Below are positions 5,387-6,528 of a DNA stretch of 6,528 bases, piece by piece (position 1 is the stretch's first letter; each line of letters opens with the position of its first letter). The DNA lies in the NCBI GenBank assembly GCA_959018045.1, contig CAUEJN010000063.1, positions 1-6,528 of the forward strand. Direction: 5' to 3'. The translations under genes and the position numbers were made by a program. The DNA is from an uncultured Butyricicoccus sp. (lineage in GTDB: Bacteria > Bacillota > Clostridia > Oscillospirales > Butyricicoccaceae). Below the pieces are notes generated by a model that ran no database searches, was not told where the DNA came from, and saw only the letters and a list, made by a program, of their open reading frames with translations.

Positions 5387-6454
5387 TCAGTCGACCTTGA
5401 CCGTCCAGCCCATATCGTCCGGGATCTTGCCCCACTGGATACCGGTCAGCGTATCGTACAGCTTGTGGGTGATCTCGCCGATCTTGCCATCGTTGATGTA
5501 AGCGACATCGCCCTCGTAGCGCAGCTCACCAACCGGAGAGATGACAGCCGCAGTACCGGTGCCGAAGACTTCCTCAAGCTTGCCCTCCTTGGATGCCTTC
5601 ATGACATCAGCGATGGGCAGACGCTCCTCGGAAACCGGGATGCCCCACTTCTTGAGCAGCTCGATGCACGACATACGGGTAACACCGGGCAGAACGGTGC
5701 CAACGCAGGGAGCGGTGTAAACGGTGCCATCGATCTTAAAGAAGCAGTTCATGGAGCCGACTTCCTCAACGTACTTATGCTCAACGCCATCCAGCCACAG
5801 GGTCTGCTCGTAGCCCAGATCGTGCGCCTTAACCTGCGAAATCAGAGAAGCTGCGTAGTTACCGCCGCACTTGGTAAAGCCGGTACCGCCCGGGCATGCA
5901 CGGGTGTACTCGTCCTCGACGAAGATCTTAACCGGGTTGATGCCGGTGGAGTAGTACGCGCCAACCGGCGAGCAGATGATGATAAACTGATGGGTTGCCG
6001 ACGGACGAACGCCCAGATGGGGCTCGGTCGCAATAACAAACGGACGGATGTACAGGCTGGTGCCCTCCTGATGGGGTACCCAATCCTCGTCGGTCTTGAC
6101 CAGGGCCTTGACTGCCTGAATAAAGTCCTCGGTCGACAGCGACGGCAGGCACATACGATGGTTGGTGTTCTGCATACGCTCCGCGTTGCGGTCGGGACGG
6201 AACAGCTGTACCGAACCGTCGGGCAGACGGTATGCCTTCATGCCCTCAAAGGACTCCATTGCATAGTGCAGAACCATGGCAGCCGGATCGAGTGCGAGCG
6301 GCTGATAGGGCACGATGCGTGCGTCATGCCATCCCTGACCCTCGGTGTGGTCAACGATGAACATGTGGTCGGTGTAGTATTTGCCAAAGCCCAGAGCCGA
6401 TTCGTCGGGCTTCTGTTTCTTATTCTGGGTCAGTTCGTAGCGGATGTCGAGCAT
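5387..6454 (-). CDS. ilvE: Branched-chain amino acid aminotransferase (class IV PLP enzyme, long BCAT type)
   Basis: The protein has 355 residues, the normal length for the BCAT2-like bacterial and eukaryotic type (E. coli IlvE is nearer 309). It interconverts leucine, isoleucine and valine with their 2-oxo acids, using 2-oxoglutarate/glutamate and PLP, in the cytoplasm. Family signatures in order are HYAMESFEGMKAYR (63-76), FRPDRNAERM (85-94), YIRPFVIATEPHLGV (135-149), FTKCGGNYAASL (193-204), YVEEVGSMNCFF (228-239) and FGTGTAAVISPV (297-308). In the fourth, Lys195 forms the Schiff base. The fifth supplies the acidic residue facing the pyridine nitrogen, and the last is the phosphate-binding turn. 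The ATG at 6454 gives the expected N-terminus, but the Shine-Dalgarno is weak (AAAGAGTGA, with the GAG about 10 nt away). The 74 nt upstream are AT-rich. I see no confident promoter or T-box in this short stretch, and upstream control may lie beyond the window edge. Confidence 0.95.
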   Translation of the reverse strand: MLDIRYELTQNKKQKPDESALGFGKYYTDHMFIVDHTEGQGWHDARIVPYQPLALDPAAMVLHYAMESFEGMKAYRLPDGSVQLFRPDRNAERMQNTNHRMCLPSLSTEDFIQAVKALVKTDEDWVPHQEGTSLYIRPFVIATEPHLGVRPSATHQFIIICSPVGAYYSTGINPVKIFVEDEYTRACPGGTGFTKCGGNYAASLISQVKAHDLGYEQTLWLDGVEHKYVEEVGSMNCFFKIDGTVYTAPCVGTVLPGVTRMSCIELLKKWGIPVSEERLPIADVMKASKEGKLEEVFGTGTAAVISPVGELRYEGDVAYINDGKIGEITHKLYDTLTGIQWGKIPDDMGWTVKVD

Positions 6455-6528
6455 GATAATTTCACTCTTTTCTGTTAAACTATGGTAAAGGATTATTTTT
6501 ATTTTATCCCTTTTTCCTTGACTTTTCC

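Noticed and set aside
5237..6478. A 413-codon open frame on the plus strand opposite ilvE
   Set aside because: It is an antisense shadow of the same kind. The minus strand encodes an unmistakable aminotransferase with all its motifs.
6455..6528. T-box or other leader riboswitch upstream of ilvE, and a plus-strand TTGACT near 6519
   Set aside because: Only 74 nt are visible, with no specifier-type stem or terminator hairpin. The TTGACT has no visible -10 before the window ends.

Overview
The window looks like ordinary chromosome from a moderately high-GC member of the Bacillota, probably class Clostridia. The evidence is strong AGGAGG-type ribosome binding sites, standard stop codons, SLOG/DUF1273 and YihY family proteins, and a secreted protein carrying a copper-amine-oxidase-N-like domain, a module common on clostridial secreted proteins. 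Coding regions are GC-rich and the gaps AT-rich. A Butyricicoccus/Oscillospiraceae-like gut anaerobe would fit, but that is a guess from codon style and gene content. I see no mobile elements, tRNA, rRNA or CRISPR.

Layout, left to right. (1) 36-1604, minus strand: a six-helix YihY/BrkB-family membrane protein, followed 57 bp later by a flavodoxin-fold protein with an iron-sulfur-like cysteine cluster, closed by a strong intrinsic terminator. (2) 1605-1754: a divergent promoter region. (3) 1755-2297, plus strand: a SLOG-family (DUF1273/YpsA-like) protein. (4) 2298-2405: a 16-bp tandem duplication and a perfect-stem terminator between convergent genes. (5) 2406-4496, minus: the most unusual gene, a secreted 696-residue protein with a signal peptide, a copper-amine-oxidase-N-like domain and two tandem 250-residue nucleosidase (MTAN/PNP superfamily) domains. 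It has a clear promoter and a 16-bp perfect palindrome at the predicted mRNA 5' end. (6) 4682-5302, minus: a small alpha/beta hydrolase. (7) 5387-6454, minus: a branched-chain amino acid aminotransferase (IlvE) with its own terminator.

The genes do not form one obvious pathway. IlvE is biosynthetic/catabolic housekeeping, and the flavoprotein/YihY pair and the SLOG gene are generic. The secreted double nucleosidase is the candidate for new biology. Both domains keep the MTAN catalytic Glu and the ribose-binding Met-Glu, but both carry Asn where MTANs have the general-acid Asp. This suggests either a changed substrate (6-oxopurine nucleosides), or a binding or weakly active protein outside the cell.
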